Below, one piece after another: positions 36,204 through 44,461 of a DNA stretch of 64,000 nt. Origin of the DNA: Natronohydrobacter sp. (GTDB taxonomy: Bacteria > Pseudomonadota > Alphaproteobacteria > Rhodobacterales > Rhodobacteraceae); the NCBI GenBank assembly GCA_030603695.1, contig JAUVXF010000014.1, positions 22,349 to 86,348 on the forward strand, given 5' to 3'. Made by a program: the position numbers and the translations under genes. How positions within the stretch are numbered: the first letter of the stretch is position 1; each line of letters opens with the position of its first letter. A model generated the notes under the pieces. The model was given only the letters and a program-made list of their open reading frames with translations. It was not told where the DNA came from and searched no databases.

Positions 36204-38792
36204 CCTTGGCCAATATGAAACGCGCAACCCGGTGACATAGCGGGCGGCTCTGTCGCGGTCGGAACCAAAGCCCAAGCGGGTAAGCCTGTCGCGCAATCCT
36301 TTCTGGCTCATGGTCTTTGATATGCCGTTATCCGCTGCCCATGATTTGTAAGCCTGAAACACATCGCCCGCCGGGGTTCTGGCGTCCGGGTCGCGCTGGC
36401 AAGTGTCATCGACAAATAGCGCCACCTGATCGGCTTCCAGTCTCCATTCCTTTTTCGCTTCTTCACTGGATTGCGGTTCGGTAAAGCCATCGACAAGCGC
36501 GCGCGCGTATGCGGTGAGGCTCAAATTTAAGATGCCGGGTAATTCGGCCTGTAGCTTGTCCTTTAACTGTGGGTCTTGCTCTGACTTCGCAAAGGTTCGA
36601 TTGAATTGCAGGATCGTGGCCCGCCTGAAAAGCGCCTCGGAAAAATCGCGCGTATGCGGCATGTGATTAGTGCCGAACCAGCAAGTAGCGAAAGGGCGCA
36701 TTACAAAGGGGTTCTTATGCTTATGTTCAACCGTTCCCGGTTCGCCCGATGTAATGGCCTTCAATTCTGCATCTGCGATAACCTCGCCTTGTTTGAGTTC
36801 GGTCACGATATTGGCTAGTTTCTGGTGCAGGTGCGCGCGCTGAAAGCGGTTGTCAAAATTGGCAGGCTGGACGCCCGCGACATTCTCCGAACCTAGCAGA
36901 CCTTCCAGCACGGCCAGCAGCACGCTTTTTCCATTGGCCCCCGGCCCGATTAGCATGATGAATTTTTCATGCCGTGCATGGCTCATAAGCGTGTAGCCAA
37001 TCAATTCCAGAACGGCCTTTATTTTGTCATCGCGGTCAGGATCGTCACGGAAAACTTGCCCAAGGAAAGCCCGGAACATGGGCGCATCTGCGCGCGGGTC
37101 ATATGCGACCGGGATTTGCGTTGTCCTATAGTTTTCGCGGCAATGCTGGCGCAACTGCCATCGACCGGAATGCAGTTCGATTTCACCATTCAGGCAATTC
37201 ACGGTTTCAGGGTTGCCCCGATTGAATTCGTGCTCTGGCCTGTAGATTTCGGATTTGAAAACATCTGTAACGCCATTCACAAGGTTTGCAGTCACATCAA
37301 TCATGGCTTCATCATCAAGACGCCCCTGCACGGCTTGTTTGATTGCCCTGTCATCTTGTTGCGTCCAGACGCCCCGCGCCTGCCAGCGCCACACAAAGGC
37401 GTCTGTGCAGATCACATTATCCCGCCCGATTTCGTCCAGTGTAAGGCGCGCAAGGTCTAGATGATCCGGCTCCGGGATTGCGTCACGCTCTTGCGATAGC
37501 TGCGCCCGGATCGTGCCAAGCGGAACCTTTGTTGCATCCTTGATCGCGCGAAAGACTGCATCCGCGCGCATGGGATTAAGCCCCGCGCATTCTGAAATAA
37601 TCGCTTCCATGTCCTCGATCTGCCCCGGCTCCAATGCCTTGGCCGCGTCTAGCAGTTCTTCAAAGCTGCGCGGCTCTGGTGCATTCGCGTCAGGGTCTTG
37701 CGGCTCTTGCGCCTGCGCTTTGCTGTGCTGGCCTGTGGCAGGCGTTTCGCGTTTTCGGCTGTCAATGCCCGCTTCCAGCGCATAGGCGCGCACTGCGGCC
37801 TTAAAATCGCCTCTGTGGTCAAAGTGACAGAACAAGTCGAAAGCATCGCCATAGCGGTGGCCGTTCTGTGTGGCCTGCCCGATTTCCTGCGCGTCATCGC
37901 TGCCCGAAAGACTGATCCAGAATTCCCCGCAATCGCGGGTCGCAAAGCTGCCCGATGACTGAAAGGGGCTTTTCCAGTCCTTTGACGATCCGGCTTGCGT
38001 GTATCCGTAGCGTTCTAGCAGATCGGCCACGCTGTGCGCCGCGTTGAAGTGATCCACCGGCGACACATCATCGCCCTGCGCATTGGCTTTGCGCTGCGCT
38101 GCGCGCCGCTCTCTGGCCTCTTGCGCCTCTTGTCCTGCCCTTGCCCGGTCGGCGGCTATGCCTGCCCGCTGCCCCATGATCCAGCAATCTGGCGTCAATT
38201 CCAGAAGGCCCGCGCCCTTGTGAATCGCGTGCTGATAGAATTCGCCCTGATTTGGCAGATAGACGGGCTGCGCTGGCCGTGACAAAGCCCGGTCAGGGAT
38301 TAGAACGCCCTTGCTTTCCTGTTCCAGCAGGTCGAAAAAGGCGTTCTGCACCTCTGCAAATTCAGCGCCCGCAACCTCGGATTTCAACGGCACAAGCGCC
38401 CGCCACTTTCTGCGGCTTTCGGTTGCGCCCCGGCTGGAATAGATCAAGCGCGCTACATCCCCGATGACCTCGGACAATGCCGCGTCAATCTCTGACAGGT
38501 CCAGATTGTTTTCATCAACATCAAGGGTCAGCCATCGGAAAGCCCCGCGCGCCCTTTGCGCATCATGGCTGCGCGCGTCATGTTCTGCATAGGTTGACGG
38601 GATAAACCATTGCCCGCGCTCTTTCGGCACGCTTGGCGGCTCTTTCACCAGCTTGGCGATGTCTGATCCTGTCAGGGTCGCATAAGGCTTGCCCGCGCTT
38701 TCATGCGGGTTTGGCCTGCCATCGGAAAGGGTCAATGCGTGAGTGTCGCTTTGCCCGTATCCTGTCACAAAGGCGGGTTTTTCGTTCTGCAT
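36198..38792 (-). CDS. P4/D5-type primase-helicase
   Basis: An 864-residue replication protein. The N-terminal half contains a virulence-associated E/BT4734-like primase-type region (WLTLDVDENNLDLSEID, YSSRGATESRRKWRAL, IPDRALSRPAQP). A DUF5906/D5_N domain leads to an SF3 helicase with Walker A GPGANGKS (about residue 645) and sensor-type WFGTNHMPHTRD. C-terminal residues form a small winged-helix region. It should start replication of the excised element. The stop lies inside the iteron cluster. Confidence 0.9.
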   Translation of the reverse strand: MQNEKPAFVTGYGQSDTHALTLSDGRPNPHESAGKPYATLTGSDIAKLVKEPPSVPKERGQWFIPSTYAEHDARSHDAQRARGAFRWLTLDVDENNLDLSEIDAALSEVIGDVARLIYSSRGATESRRKWRALVPLKSEVAGAEFAEVQNAFFDLLEQESKGVLIPDRALSRPAQPVYLPNQGEFYQHAIHKGAGLLELTPDCWIMGQRAGIAADRARAGQEAQEARERRAAQRKANAQGDDVSPVDHFNAAHSVADLLERYGYTQAGSSKDWKSPFQSSGSFATRDCGEFWISLSGSDDAQEIGQATQNGHRYGDAFDLFCHFDHRGDFKAAVRAYALEAGIDSRKRETPATGQHSKAQAQEPQDPDANAPEPRSFEELLDAAKALEPGQIEDMEAIISECAGLNPMRADAVFRAIKDATKVPLGTIRAQLSQERDAIPEPDHLDLARLTLDEIGRDNVICTDAFVWRWQARGVWTQQDDRAIKQAVQGRLDDEAMIDVTANLVNGVTDVFKSEIYRPEHEFNRGNPETVNCLNGEIELHSGRWQLRQHCRENYRTTQIPVAYDPRADAPMFRAFLGQVFRDDPDRDDKIKAVLELIGYTLMSHARHEKFIMLIGPGANGKSVLLAVLEGLLGSENVAGVQPANFDNRFQRAHLHQKLANIVTELKQGEVIADAELKAITSGEPGTVEHKHKNPFVMRPFATCWFGTNHMPHTRDFSEALFRRATILQFNRTFAKSEQDPQLKDKLQAELPGILNLSLTAYARALVDGFTEPQSSEEAKKEWRLEADQVALFVDDTCQRDPDARTPAGDVFQAYKSWAADNGISKTMSQKGLRDRLTRLGFGSDRDRAARYVTGLRVSYWPRP

Positions 38793-38808
38793 ATTACTGC
38801 CTCGGTAT

Positions 38809-38837
38809 TTGAACCGGGCGCGGTGGCGTGCTATATT
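38809..38837 (+). promoter_or_regulatory. Sigma-70-like promoter facing away from the primase gene
   Basis: TTGAAC (38809-38814) and TATATT (38832-38837) are separated by exactly 17 bases. It reads on the plus strand, opposite to every gene of the element, in the gap between the primase start and the 66-residue ORF. The expected start site is near 38844. Confidence 0.6.
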
Positions 38838-38843
38838 TGGCCC

Positions 38844-38898
38844 CGATAAGTAGCCTTTTAGCCCGTGCCGCTAGCCCCGGCGCGGGTCTTTTATTTTT
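38844..38898 (+). ncRNA. Candidate short antisense RNA in the primase leader
   Basis: Between the promoter at 38809 and a T-rich terminator is room for a transcript of about 50 nt. It would be antisense to the leader of the primase message. The 3' half is the terminator stem CCCGTGCCG/CGGCGCGGG. In phage P4 a small RNA controls expression of the replication operon; a similar role here is inference. Confidence 0.45.
38862..38898 (+). terminator. Rho-independent terminator on the plus strand inside the element
   Basis: CCCGTGCCG (38862-38870) pairs with CGGCGCGGG (38878-38886) with one G-U pair and a 7-base loop, followed by TCTTTTATTTTT. No plus-strand gene ends here, so it should serve the short transcript starting near 38844. 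Confidence 0.7.
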
Positions 38899-39091
38899 GA
38901 ATGATCGCGGGTTCTGGCGTGCCTGCGGTGTCCAGATCGCAAGCCCGTTGCAGGTCATCCAGACTGGCCAGCATATGCCGCGCAAGGTCTGGGTGATCCT
39001 CTGCACGATCGCAAAGCAACTGCACCAGCGCTGCGCTATGGCCTGCGCAACGGGTCATCAATGGGCGGGTGAATTGGCGCTGGTGATCCAT
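38891..39091 (-). CDS. Small hypothetical protein (66 residues) before the primase
   Basis: A start at 39091 (MDHQRQFTRPLMTRC) shares one base with the stop of the AlpA gene, giving a coupled 66-residue protein. It is largely helical (LLCDRAEDHPDLARHMLASL). The plus-strand terminator T-run overlaps its 3' end. No family recognised. Confidence 0.6.
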   Translation of the reverse strand: MDHQRQFTRPLMTRCAGHSAALVQLLCDRAEDHPDLARHMLASLDDLQRACDLDTAGTPEPAIIQK

Positions 39092-39294
39092 CACGCGGCC
39101 CCCTGCATAGCCTGCGCCGCTTCCCACGCTTCCAGATCGGACACGCGCCAATAATTCAGGCGATTGATCTGCATAGGTGCAGGAAAGCCCAATTCAGGAT
39201 CGCGCACCCATCGCCACAAGGTGACGTGCGATTTCTGATAACGCGCCTGCACCTGTGGCCCGGTTAGAAAGGTTTTATCGGGTAGTGTTTGCAT
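39091..39294 (-). CDS. AlpA-like helix-turn-helix regulator
   Basis: A 67-residue protein with the MerR/AlpA-type winged helix: FLTGPQVQARYQKSHVTLWR, WVRDPELGFPAPMQINRL and the YWRVSDLEAWEAA tail. AlpA proteins act as excisionases or activators of integrase in P4-like elements. The start at 39294 follows AAAAGGA and is coupled downstream to the 66-residue ORF. Confidence 0.85.
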   Translation of the reverse strand: MQTLPDKTFLTGPQVQARYQKSHVTLWRWVRDPELGFPAPMQINRLNYWRVSDLEAWEAAQAMQGAA

Positions 39295-39297
39295 GTC

Positions 39298-39322
39298 TGT
39301 GCATCCTTTTCGTGAATGCACA
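39298..39322 (-). promoter_or_regulatory. Inverted repeat around the alpA ribosome-binding site
   Basis: TGTGCAT and ATGCACA form a 7-bp perfect inverted repeat with an 11-base spacer that contains the AAAAGG of the ribosome-binding site, four bases upstream of the alpA ATG. It may be an operator or an RNA hairpin controlling AlpA translation. Confidence 0.45.
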
Positions 39323-39378
39323 ATTCATTTCATGGGCAAGCCCTTACCGCATGGGAAGGAAGGAAAAGCGTTTTCTCC

Positions 39379-39957
39379 CTATGCGCGTCGATTGCCCCGC
39401 TCTTTGTCTGTGATCGGGCGCGCTGATTTCGCAAACGCAATCCATCGCGCATCGCTGTCTGTATCACTGTTCGCGCGCAATTCCCCCTCAAACTTGGGCC
39501 AAGCTGTATTGTTGTATTCTTTTTCCAAGGTGCTGGCCTTCATCGGCCTGCCCGCAACATCGCCGGTCCAGATTGCGGCAATCTCGCTTGCATGGGATTT
39601 GGTGATCCCGCGCGCCAATAGGTTCGCCATAATCTGAAACGCTTTTCCCTTAATCGTTTCACGCTGCGGCCTTGGCATTTGTGCCTTTTCCCAAGTCTGG
39701 CGCAACCTTACTGAATCGACAACATGCGCCATAAGACACGGTAAAACGGGCAAGCGATGATCGTGGCAATAGATCAAAGCATGATCCATGAACGCCGGAT
39801 CATTTGTTTCAAGCCATCGCGTGATAAGTTCAAAGATTGCGCCTGTCTGGATAGGGTCTGCCCATCTGGTGCCGGGTTCCGGCCCTTGCAACGCATAATA
39901 GGCGCGCACCTTGTCGAATTCTTCCATTCTCGCAACATCGGTAAGCGGTGGCCGCAT
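39379..39957 (-). CDS. Hypothetical protein downstream of the integrase
   Basis: A 192-residue protein starting at 39957 (MRPPLTDVARMEEFD), one base into the integrase stop. It has Trp- and His-bearing helical segments (IFELITRWLETNDPAFMDHA, LIYCHDHRLPVLPC) and a C-terminal basic region. It lies between int and alpA and may act in integration or regulation. No family recognised. Confidence 0.65.
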   Translation of the reverse strand: MRPPLTDVARMEEFDKVRAYYALQGPEPGTRWADPIQTGAIFELITRWLETNDPAFMDHALIYCHDHRLPVLPCLMAHVVDSVRLRQTWEKAQMPRPQRETIKGKAFQIMANLLARGITKSHASEIAAIWTGDVAGRPMKASTLEKEYNNTAWPKFEGELRANSDTDSDARWIAFAKSARPITDKERGNRRA

Positions 39958-41315
39958 CACGCCCGCGCCCCCTGTAGCTGCACCACTTTTGCAGGTTCGC
40001 GCCCCGCCAAAAAATCGCCCCAAGCTGCCATCATTGCCCGCCGCTTTTCTACTTGATCGGCCCGGTTGTAAGCCTGCGCAACCTTTGTTCCGACCTTGTG
40101 AAACAAGGCAACTTCGGCCAAGTCGCCATCAAAGGCGGTGCGCTCTGCAATCCATGTTCTAAACGTGCTGCGCAACCCATGCGGAACCGCCTGTTCCCCT
40201 GTCTTTGCGTCAACATAGCCTTTGCCGCCTGCTTTCTGATCGGCCTCATGTATGACACGCATCATCTTTCCCAATGTCGCATCGGATAGCGCCCCGCCGC
40301 GCGGTGCCCAGAAAACAAGGTTCGATCCTTCCAGCCTTGGCAGGGCTTCCAGAATTGCCACCATGTCAGCACTAAGCGGGATACGCTTTGCGCTTTCGTT
40401 GGCAGGTATCTTTGACGCTTGCCGCCCCGGCTGGATTGTCCAGACTTTTGCCGCAAGGTCTATTTCGTCCCAAGTCGCAAAGCGGATCGCACCGGATCGG
40501 GTCGCGGTCAGGGCTTGAAAGGCCAGCGCCTTTGCGCCCATGCCTTCGCGTGCTTGTAGCGCCTGCCACCAGCGCGCCACCTGATCTAGCTGCAAGGCCG
40601 GGTAATTCTCGCCGCCTGCTACCTTGGAAGGTGCAGGCAACACCATGTCCAGATTGCCACGCCATCGCGCGGGATTGTCGCCTGTGCGATAGCCCTGCAC
40701 GGTGGCCCATGCCAGAACCTTTTCGACACGTTCCCGAACCTTAACTGCGGTTACGTTCTTTTCATCCCAGAGGGGTGTCAGCACGCGCAACACATCTTGC
40801 AACCCAATATCCTGCACCGCCATCTTGCCAAGATCGGGCAAAGCGTAAAGTTCAACGGTGCGCTGCCATTGTTCCCGATATTTGTCTGTGCTGAATTCCT
40901 TGATCTTTTGCGCCGCGAATTTTTCCCAAGCCTCTGCAAAGGTCATGCCCCTGCGCTGCGCGGCTATAAGCGCGGCCTGTGTGGCCTTTCTCTCTGCAAT
41001 AGGGTCAATCCCCGCTTCCAGCTTGGCCTTGGCCTCTCTGGCCTTGTCACGCGCTGCGCCGGGCAGAATGTCAGGATATGCCCCCAAGCCTATTTCGCGT
41101 TTCTTGCGCCCTCGTTGGATCGTGCCATCTGCCAGCTTGGTTTCTGCCCAATCTCCGTAGCGGGTGCGCAAAACCCATGATTTCGCACCGCTTGGCCATA
41201 TCTGTATATGAAGGCCAGACACGCCCCCCACCGCAACCTTTACAGGTTTTTCCCCGCCGGGGTGCTTCAAGTTCTTAATCTGTGCTGGTGTAAGTTCCTT
41301 AGCCCTTGGTGGCAT
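39957..41315 (-). CDS. int: Tyrosine-type integrase, P4 family
   Basis: A 452-residue recombinase. The N-terminal DUF4102 arm-binding domain (IKNLKHPGGEKPVKVAVGGV, GLGAYPDILPGAARDKA) is followed by the SAM-like core-binding domain and catalytic domain. Catalytic residues are visible: Arg in ATRSGAIRFATW, His-x-x-Arg in HGLRSTFRTW, the later His in LFHKVGTKVAQAY and the nucleophile Tyr in that AYNRAD stretch. It sits next to attR, the usual place for tRNA-integrating elements. Confidence 0.95.
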   Translation of the reverse strand: MPPRAKELTPAQIKNLKHPGGEKPVKVAVGGVSGLHIQIWPSGAKSWVLRTRYGDWAETKLADGTIQRGRKKREIGLGAYPDILPGAARDKAREAKAKLEAGIDPIAERKATQAALIAAQRRGMTFAEAWEKFAAQKIKEFSTDKYREQWQRTVELYALPDLGKMAVQDIGLQDVLRVLTPLWDEKNVTAVKVRERVEKVLAWATVQGYRTGDNPARWRGNLDMVLPAPSKVAGGENYPALQLDQVARWWQALQAREGMGAKALAFQALTATRSGAIRFATWDEIDLAAKVWTIQPGRQASKIPANESAKRIPLSADMVAILEALPRLEGSNLVFWAPRGGALSDATLGKMMRVIHEADQKAGGKGYVDAKTGEQAVPHGLRSTFRTWIAERTAFDGDLAEVALFHKVGTKVAQAYNRADQVEKRRAMMAAWGDFLAGREPAKVVQLQGARA

Positions 41316-41322
41316 TGTGGCC

Positions 41323-41343
41323 CGCCCTTCAATCTGCCCTTAG
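41323..41343 (+). repeat. Element terminal repeat, right copy
   Basis: CGCCCTTCAATCTGCCCTTA plus G, 19 of 21 identical to 32902-32922. An inverted partial copy (TTAAGGGCATGAAAGGCGG, 41358-41376) follows 14 bases later. Both lie just upstream of the integrase start. Confidence 0.6.
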
Positions 41344-41458
41344 TTATGTTCTGCAAGTTAAGGGCATGAAAGGCGGTGAACAAGGGAAAATCAGAAAACC
41401 CCATAAAATATAGGGCTAAATGCGACTAATGAAACAAGCTGAAACGCAAGGTTGGGTG

Positions 41459-41473
41459 CAGGGTCGCCCACCA
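41459..41473 (+). repeat. attR core
   Basis: CAGGGTCGCCCACCA, identical to the 3' end of tRNA-Tyr at 32830-32844. Here it is not part of a tRNA. It marks the right end of the element. Confidence 0.88.
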
Positions 41474-41750
41474 CTTTTCCGATAGATTTGAAGGTGGTGA
41501 AGCGCATAAGCGCGGTGCTTTTGCGCCTTGTGCAAATCTCTGCTGCGATGTTTTTTTCCGCGTTGGGTTTATTGCAGAATTGGCTTTTCTGGTCTGAAAT
41601 TTATGGCGAAGCCGCGCTTTCTGCCCTACCCTGTCTCACATATTTGCATGATCACTCAGCCAATGTCTGTTTCGGATAGTGTGGCCCATGCGGGGCCGAG
41701 GCAGCCAACCGATTTGTTTACCTGTATTTTACTTGAAGGAATGTATCACG

Positions 41751-42128
41751 GTGATATATCGTTTCTTGGAAGAACCGTGGGAACCAGCTTATGCAACAGA
41801 GGCACTCAGGAAAATCAGCCGGCACCCTGCGCTATCGCTTGCTTACAAGGTTCATGCAACTCAGCGCTTGGTCGAGAGAGGGATTACAATTTCTGATATG
41901 TTGCACTTGCTCAAGCACGGCACGGTGCTTGATGCGGCCAGTGCGGCAACGCGGCCAGACTATTTCAAGTATGTCATCACCTGCATAACGCCAAACAGTT
42001 TCGGGCGGGAGATGGCAGCGGTTGTCATTCCTGACTATCGGGCCTGCACGATAAAGATCGTCACTGTCTATTGGGTGGATGAACAAGCAACCAAGGCAGG
42101 GACACTTGGGGGAACTATCAATGACTAA
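41751..42128 (+). CDS. DUF4258 domain protein, probable toxin
   Basis: A 125-residue protein starting at GTG 41751 (AAGGA upstream). The core HATQRLVERGITISDMLHLL and HGTVLDAASAATR with a following YFKYVITC strand matches DUF4258/RelE-like small proteins. The next gene overlaps by eight bases and encodes an HTH protein, the normal toxin–antitoxin arrangement. It lies 277 bases outside attR, in a gap with no other gene. Confidence 0.65.
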   Translation: MIYRFLEEPWEPAYATEALRKISRHPALSLAYKVHATQRLVERGITISDMLHLLKHGTVLDAASAATRPDYFKYVITCITPNSFGREMAAVVIPDYRACTIKIVTVYWVDEQATKAGTLGGTIND

Positions 42129-42564
42129 GTATCATTACGTTGAGAGCGGTTTGGATAACGTTTTCATCAGTGGCATACAGCCTGTGGTTGATGATGAGGG
42201 GGATGACGTTGTCATGATCCATGCCATCAACCTGCTACATGCCGAAATTGCAAGGGGCATCATCGGAAGTGATGGGAAAATAACAGGTGCGGAACTGCGA
42301 TTTTTGCGCAGCGAGATGGGGCTGACGCAGGCAGATCTGGGCCGGTTGCTGAGCGTTGATGGCCAGACAATCGGCCGCTATGAGCGCGGTGATACGCCTA
42401 TTGATGCGACAGTAGAAACGCTTTTGCGGTGTTTGGCCGGAGAGCGGCTGGTCGAGGCATTTGATAAAAGCATCGAAGAGCTCGCTGCGCTGGTAAATGC
42501 ACCAACAGGGCATCCCGAAATCAACATCGAGGCGACAGAGCAAGGCTACAAGCTTGTAGCCTGA
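42121..42564 (+). CDS. HTH (XRE/MqsA-type) antitoxin-like regulator
   Basis: A 147-residue protein. After an unusual acidic N-terminal segment (about 1-55) comes an XRE-type helix-turn-helix, LRFLRSEMGLTQADLGRLL, then GQTIGRYERG. The C terminus is helical with a short tail. The start at 42121 is preceded by GGGGGAAC and overlaps the DUF4258 gene by eight bases. The last codons form the palindrome GGCTACAAGCTTGTAGCC (42544-42561). Confidence 0.72.
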   Translation: MTKYHYVESGLDNVFISGIQPVVDDEGDDVVMIHAINLLHAEIARGIIGSDGKITGAELRFLRSEMGLTQADLGRLLSVDGQTIGRYERGDTPIDATVETLLRCLAGERLVEAFDKSIEELAALVNAPTGHPEINIEATEQGYKLVA

Positions 42565-42566
42565 AG

Positions 42567-42598
42567 GGCATGTCTCACACCTTGTGGTGAGACATGCC
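42567..42598. terminator. Bidirectional hairpin between antitoxin and lepA ends
   Basis: A perfect 12-bp inverted repeat, GGCATGTCTCAC and GTGAGACATGCC, with an 8-base loop, lies in the gap between two convergent stops (42564 and 42607). There is no T-run. Confidence 0.6.
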
Positions 42599-42606
42599 GC
42601 AGCCCC

Positions 42607-44406
42607 TCAGCTATCCATCTTCAGCGCCGAGATAAACGCTTCCTGCGGGATCTCTACCTTCCCGAACTGGCGCATCTTCTTCTTGCCTGCTTTCTGCTTT
42701 TCCAGCAGCTTTTTCTTGCGGGTCACATCGCCGCCATAACATTTCGCCGTCACATCCTTGCGCAGCGCGGCCAGGGTTTCGCGTGCGATCACCTTGCCGC
42801 CAATCGCCGCCTGTATCGGGATTTTGAACATATGCCGCGGGATCAGGTCTTTGAGCTTTTCGCACATCGCGCGCCCCCGCCCTTCGGCGCGGTCGCGGTG
42901 CACCATCATTGACAGCGCATCCACAGGCTCGTCATTGACAAGGATTTGCATCTTCACAAGCTTGTCCTCGCGGTAGCCCGTGATTTCATAGTCAAAGCTG
43001 GCATAGCCTTTGGTAATGGATTTCAGGCGGTCATAGAAATCGAACACCACTTCATTCAGCGGCAGATCATAGACCACCATAGCCCGGCCGCCGACATAGG
43101 TCAGCTCTTGCTGGATACCGCGCCTGTCCTGGCACAGTTTCAGCACATCGCCCAGGTAATCATCCGGCACAAGGATCGTGGCCTTGATGCGCGGTTCCTC
43201 GATATGATCCACATGGGTCAGATCGGGCAGATCGGCAGGGTTGTGCAACTCCATCATCGTGCCATCGCGCATATGCACATGATAGACAACCGAGGGCGCC
43301 GTGGTGATCAGATCAATGTTATACTCGCGCTCCAACCTGTCGCGCACCACTTCCAGATGCAACAGGCCCAGGAAACCGCAGCGAAAGCCGAAACCCAGCG
43401 CGGCAGAGCTTTCCATCTCATAGCTGAAAGAGGCATCATTGAGCGCGAGCTTCTCTATCGCGCCGCGCAAATCCTCAAACTCGGCGGAATCGACAGGGAA
43501 CAGCCCGCAAAACACCACAGGCACAGAGGGTTTGAACCCCGGAAGCGGCGTTTCGCAGCCCTTTTTCTCATGCGTGATCGTGTCACCCACTTTGGTATCG
43601 CGCACCTGCTTGATGCTGGCTGTCAGCACCCCAATCTCGCCCGGCCCAAGTTCGGCGACATCCACCATCGCGGGTTTCAGAACCGCCAGCTTGTCGATCC
43701 CATATTTCGCGCCTGTCTGCATCATCTTGATATTGTCACCCTTGCGGATAACGCCATCCATCACGCGGATCAGCACCACAACACCAAGATAGGAATCGTA
43801 CCAGCTGTCCACCAGCATGGCCTTCAAGGGCGCGTTTCTGTCACCCTTGGGCGCGGGCAGGCGTTTGACAATCGCTTCCAGCACATCAGGAATGCCAAGG
43901 CCCGATTTTGCAGAAATCAACACGGCCTCGGATGCGTCCAGCCCGATCACATCCTCTATCTGCTGGCGCACCTGTTCGGGTTCTGCCGCGGGCAGATCAA
44001 TCTTGTTCAGCACTGGCACAATCTCATGATCGGCATCCAGCGCCGTATAGACATTGGCCAGCGTCTGCGCCTCTACCCCCTGGCTGGCATCCACCACCAG
44101 AAGCGAGCCTTCCACCGCCCGCATAGAGCGCGACACCTCATAGGCGAAATCCACATGGCCCGGTGTGTCGATCAGGTTCAGCACATATTTCAACCCGTCC
44201 TGCGCGACATAATCAATGCGCACCGTATTGGCCTTGATCGTGATCCCGCGCTCACGCTCGATATCCATGGCATCAAGCATCTGCTCTTTCATGTCACGAT
44301 CAGACACCGTGCCGGTTGATTGGATCAACCGGTCGGCGAGGGTGGATTTGCCGTGGTCAATATGCGCCACGATCGAGAAATTGCGGATCTGGGAAAGCTC
44401 TGTCAT
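42607..44406 (-). CDS. lepA: Elongation factor 4 (LepA)
   Basis: A 599-residue translational GTPase that acts on ribosomes under stress and in initiation. G1 HIDHGKST (about 14-21), the DTPGH motif, NKIDLP and the LepA-specific C-terminal domain ([20 protein letters not shown] in part, with FISALK at the end) are intact. The start at 44406 ([13 protein letters not shown]) is the family start; the longer frame has a random-looking extension. Confidence 0.97.
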   Translation of the reverse strand: MTELSQIRNFSIVAHIDHGKSTLADRLIQSTGTVSDRDMKEQMLDAMDIERERGITIKANTVRIDYVAQDGLKYVLNLIDTPGHVDFAYEVSRSMRAVEGSLLVVDASQGVEAQTLANVYTALDADHEIVPVLNKIDLPAAEPEQVRQQIEDVIGLDASEAVLISAKSGLGIPDVLEAIVKRLPAPKGDRNAPLKAMLVDSWYDSYLGVVVLIRVMDGVIRKGDNIKMMQTGAKYGIDKLAVLKPAMVDVAELGPGEIGVLTASIKQVRDTKVGDTITHEKKGCETPLPGFKPSVPVVFCGLFPVDSAEFEDLRGAIEKLALNDASFSYEMESSAALGFGFRCGFLGLLHLEVVRDRLEREYNIDLITTAPSVVYHVHMRDGTMMELHNPADLPDLTHVDHIEEPRIKATILVPDDYLGDVLKLCQDRRGIQQELTYVGGRAMVVYDLPLNEVVFDFYDRLKSITKGYASFDYEITGYREDKLVKMQILVNDEPVDALSMMVHRDRAEGRGRAMCEKLKDLIPRHMFKIPIQAAIGGKVIARETLAALRKDVTAKCYGGDVTRKKKLLEKQKAGKKKMRQFGKVEIPQEAFISALKMDS

Positions 44407-44461
44407 GCTGCTCGTATGTAGCGGAAATTGCGCCCGGTCAATATGCCATAAGCGGGGCAAA

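Larger units (their letters stand above)
32845..41473. mobile_element. Integrated phage-satellite-like element in tRNA-Tyr (about 8.6 kb)
   Basis: The segment lies between direct copies of CAGGGTCGCCCACCA. Genes from the right end, all on the minus strand, are: P4-type integrase, unknown 192-residue protein, AlpA-like regulator, 66-residue protein, primase/SF3 helicase, iteron-like region, probable TerS, 46-residue ORF, TerL, a 231-residue helical protein and a 61-residue protein. There are no portal, capsid, tail or lysis genes. Integration plus replication plus packaging genes without a virion fits a phage satellite; a decayed prophage is the alternative. Neighbouring genes show nearly continuous one-base or four-base overlaps and no broken reading frames, which argues against decay. 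Confidence 0.82.

Noticed and set aside
35944..36213. 89-residue minus-strand frame containing TLVTLVTLVT
   Set aside because: The repeated residues come from the iterons; no ribosome-binding site and it overlaps the primase end.
32845..41473. Reading the element as an intact prophage or gene transfer agent cluster
   Set aside because: There are no capsid, portal, protease, tail or lysis genes, and the size and gene order do not match a GTA cluster.
42946..44319. 457-residue plus-strand frame inside lepA
   Set aside because: Antisense shadow of lepA caused by high GC; His/Arg-rich with no motif.
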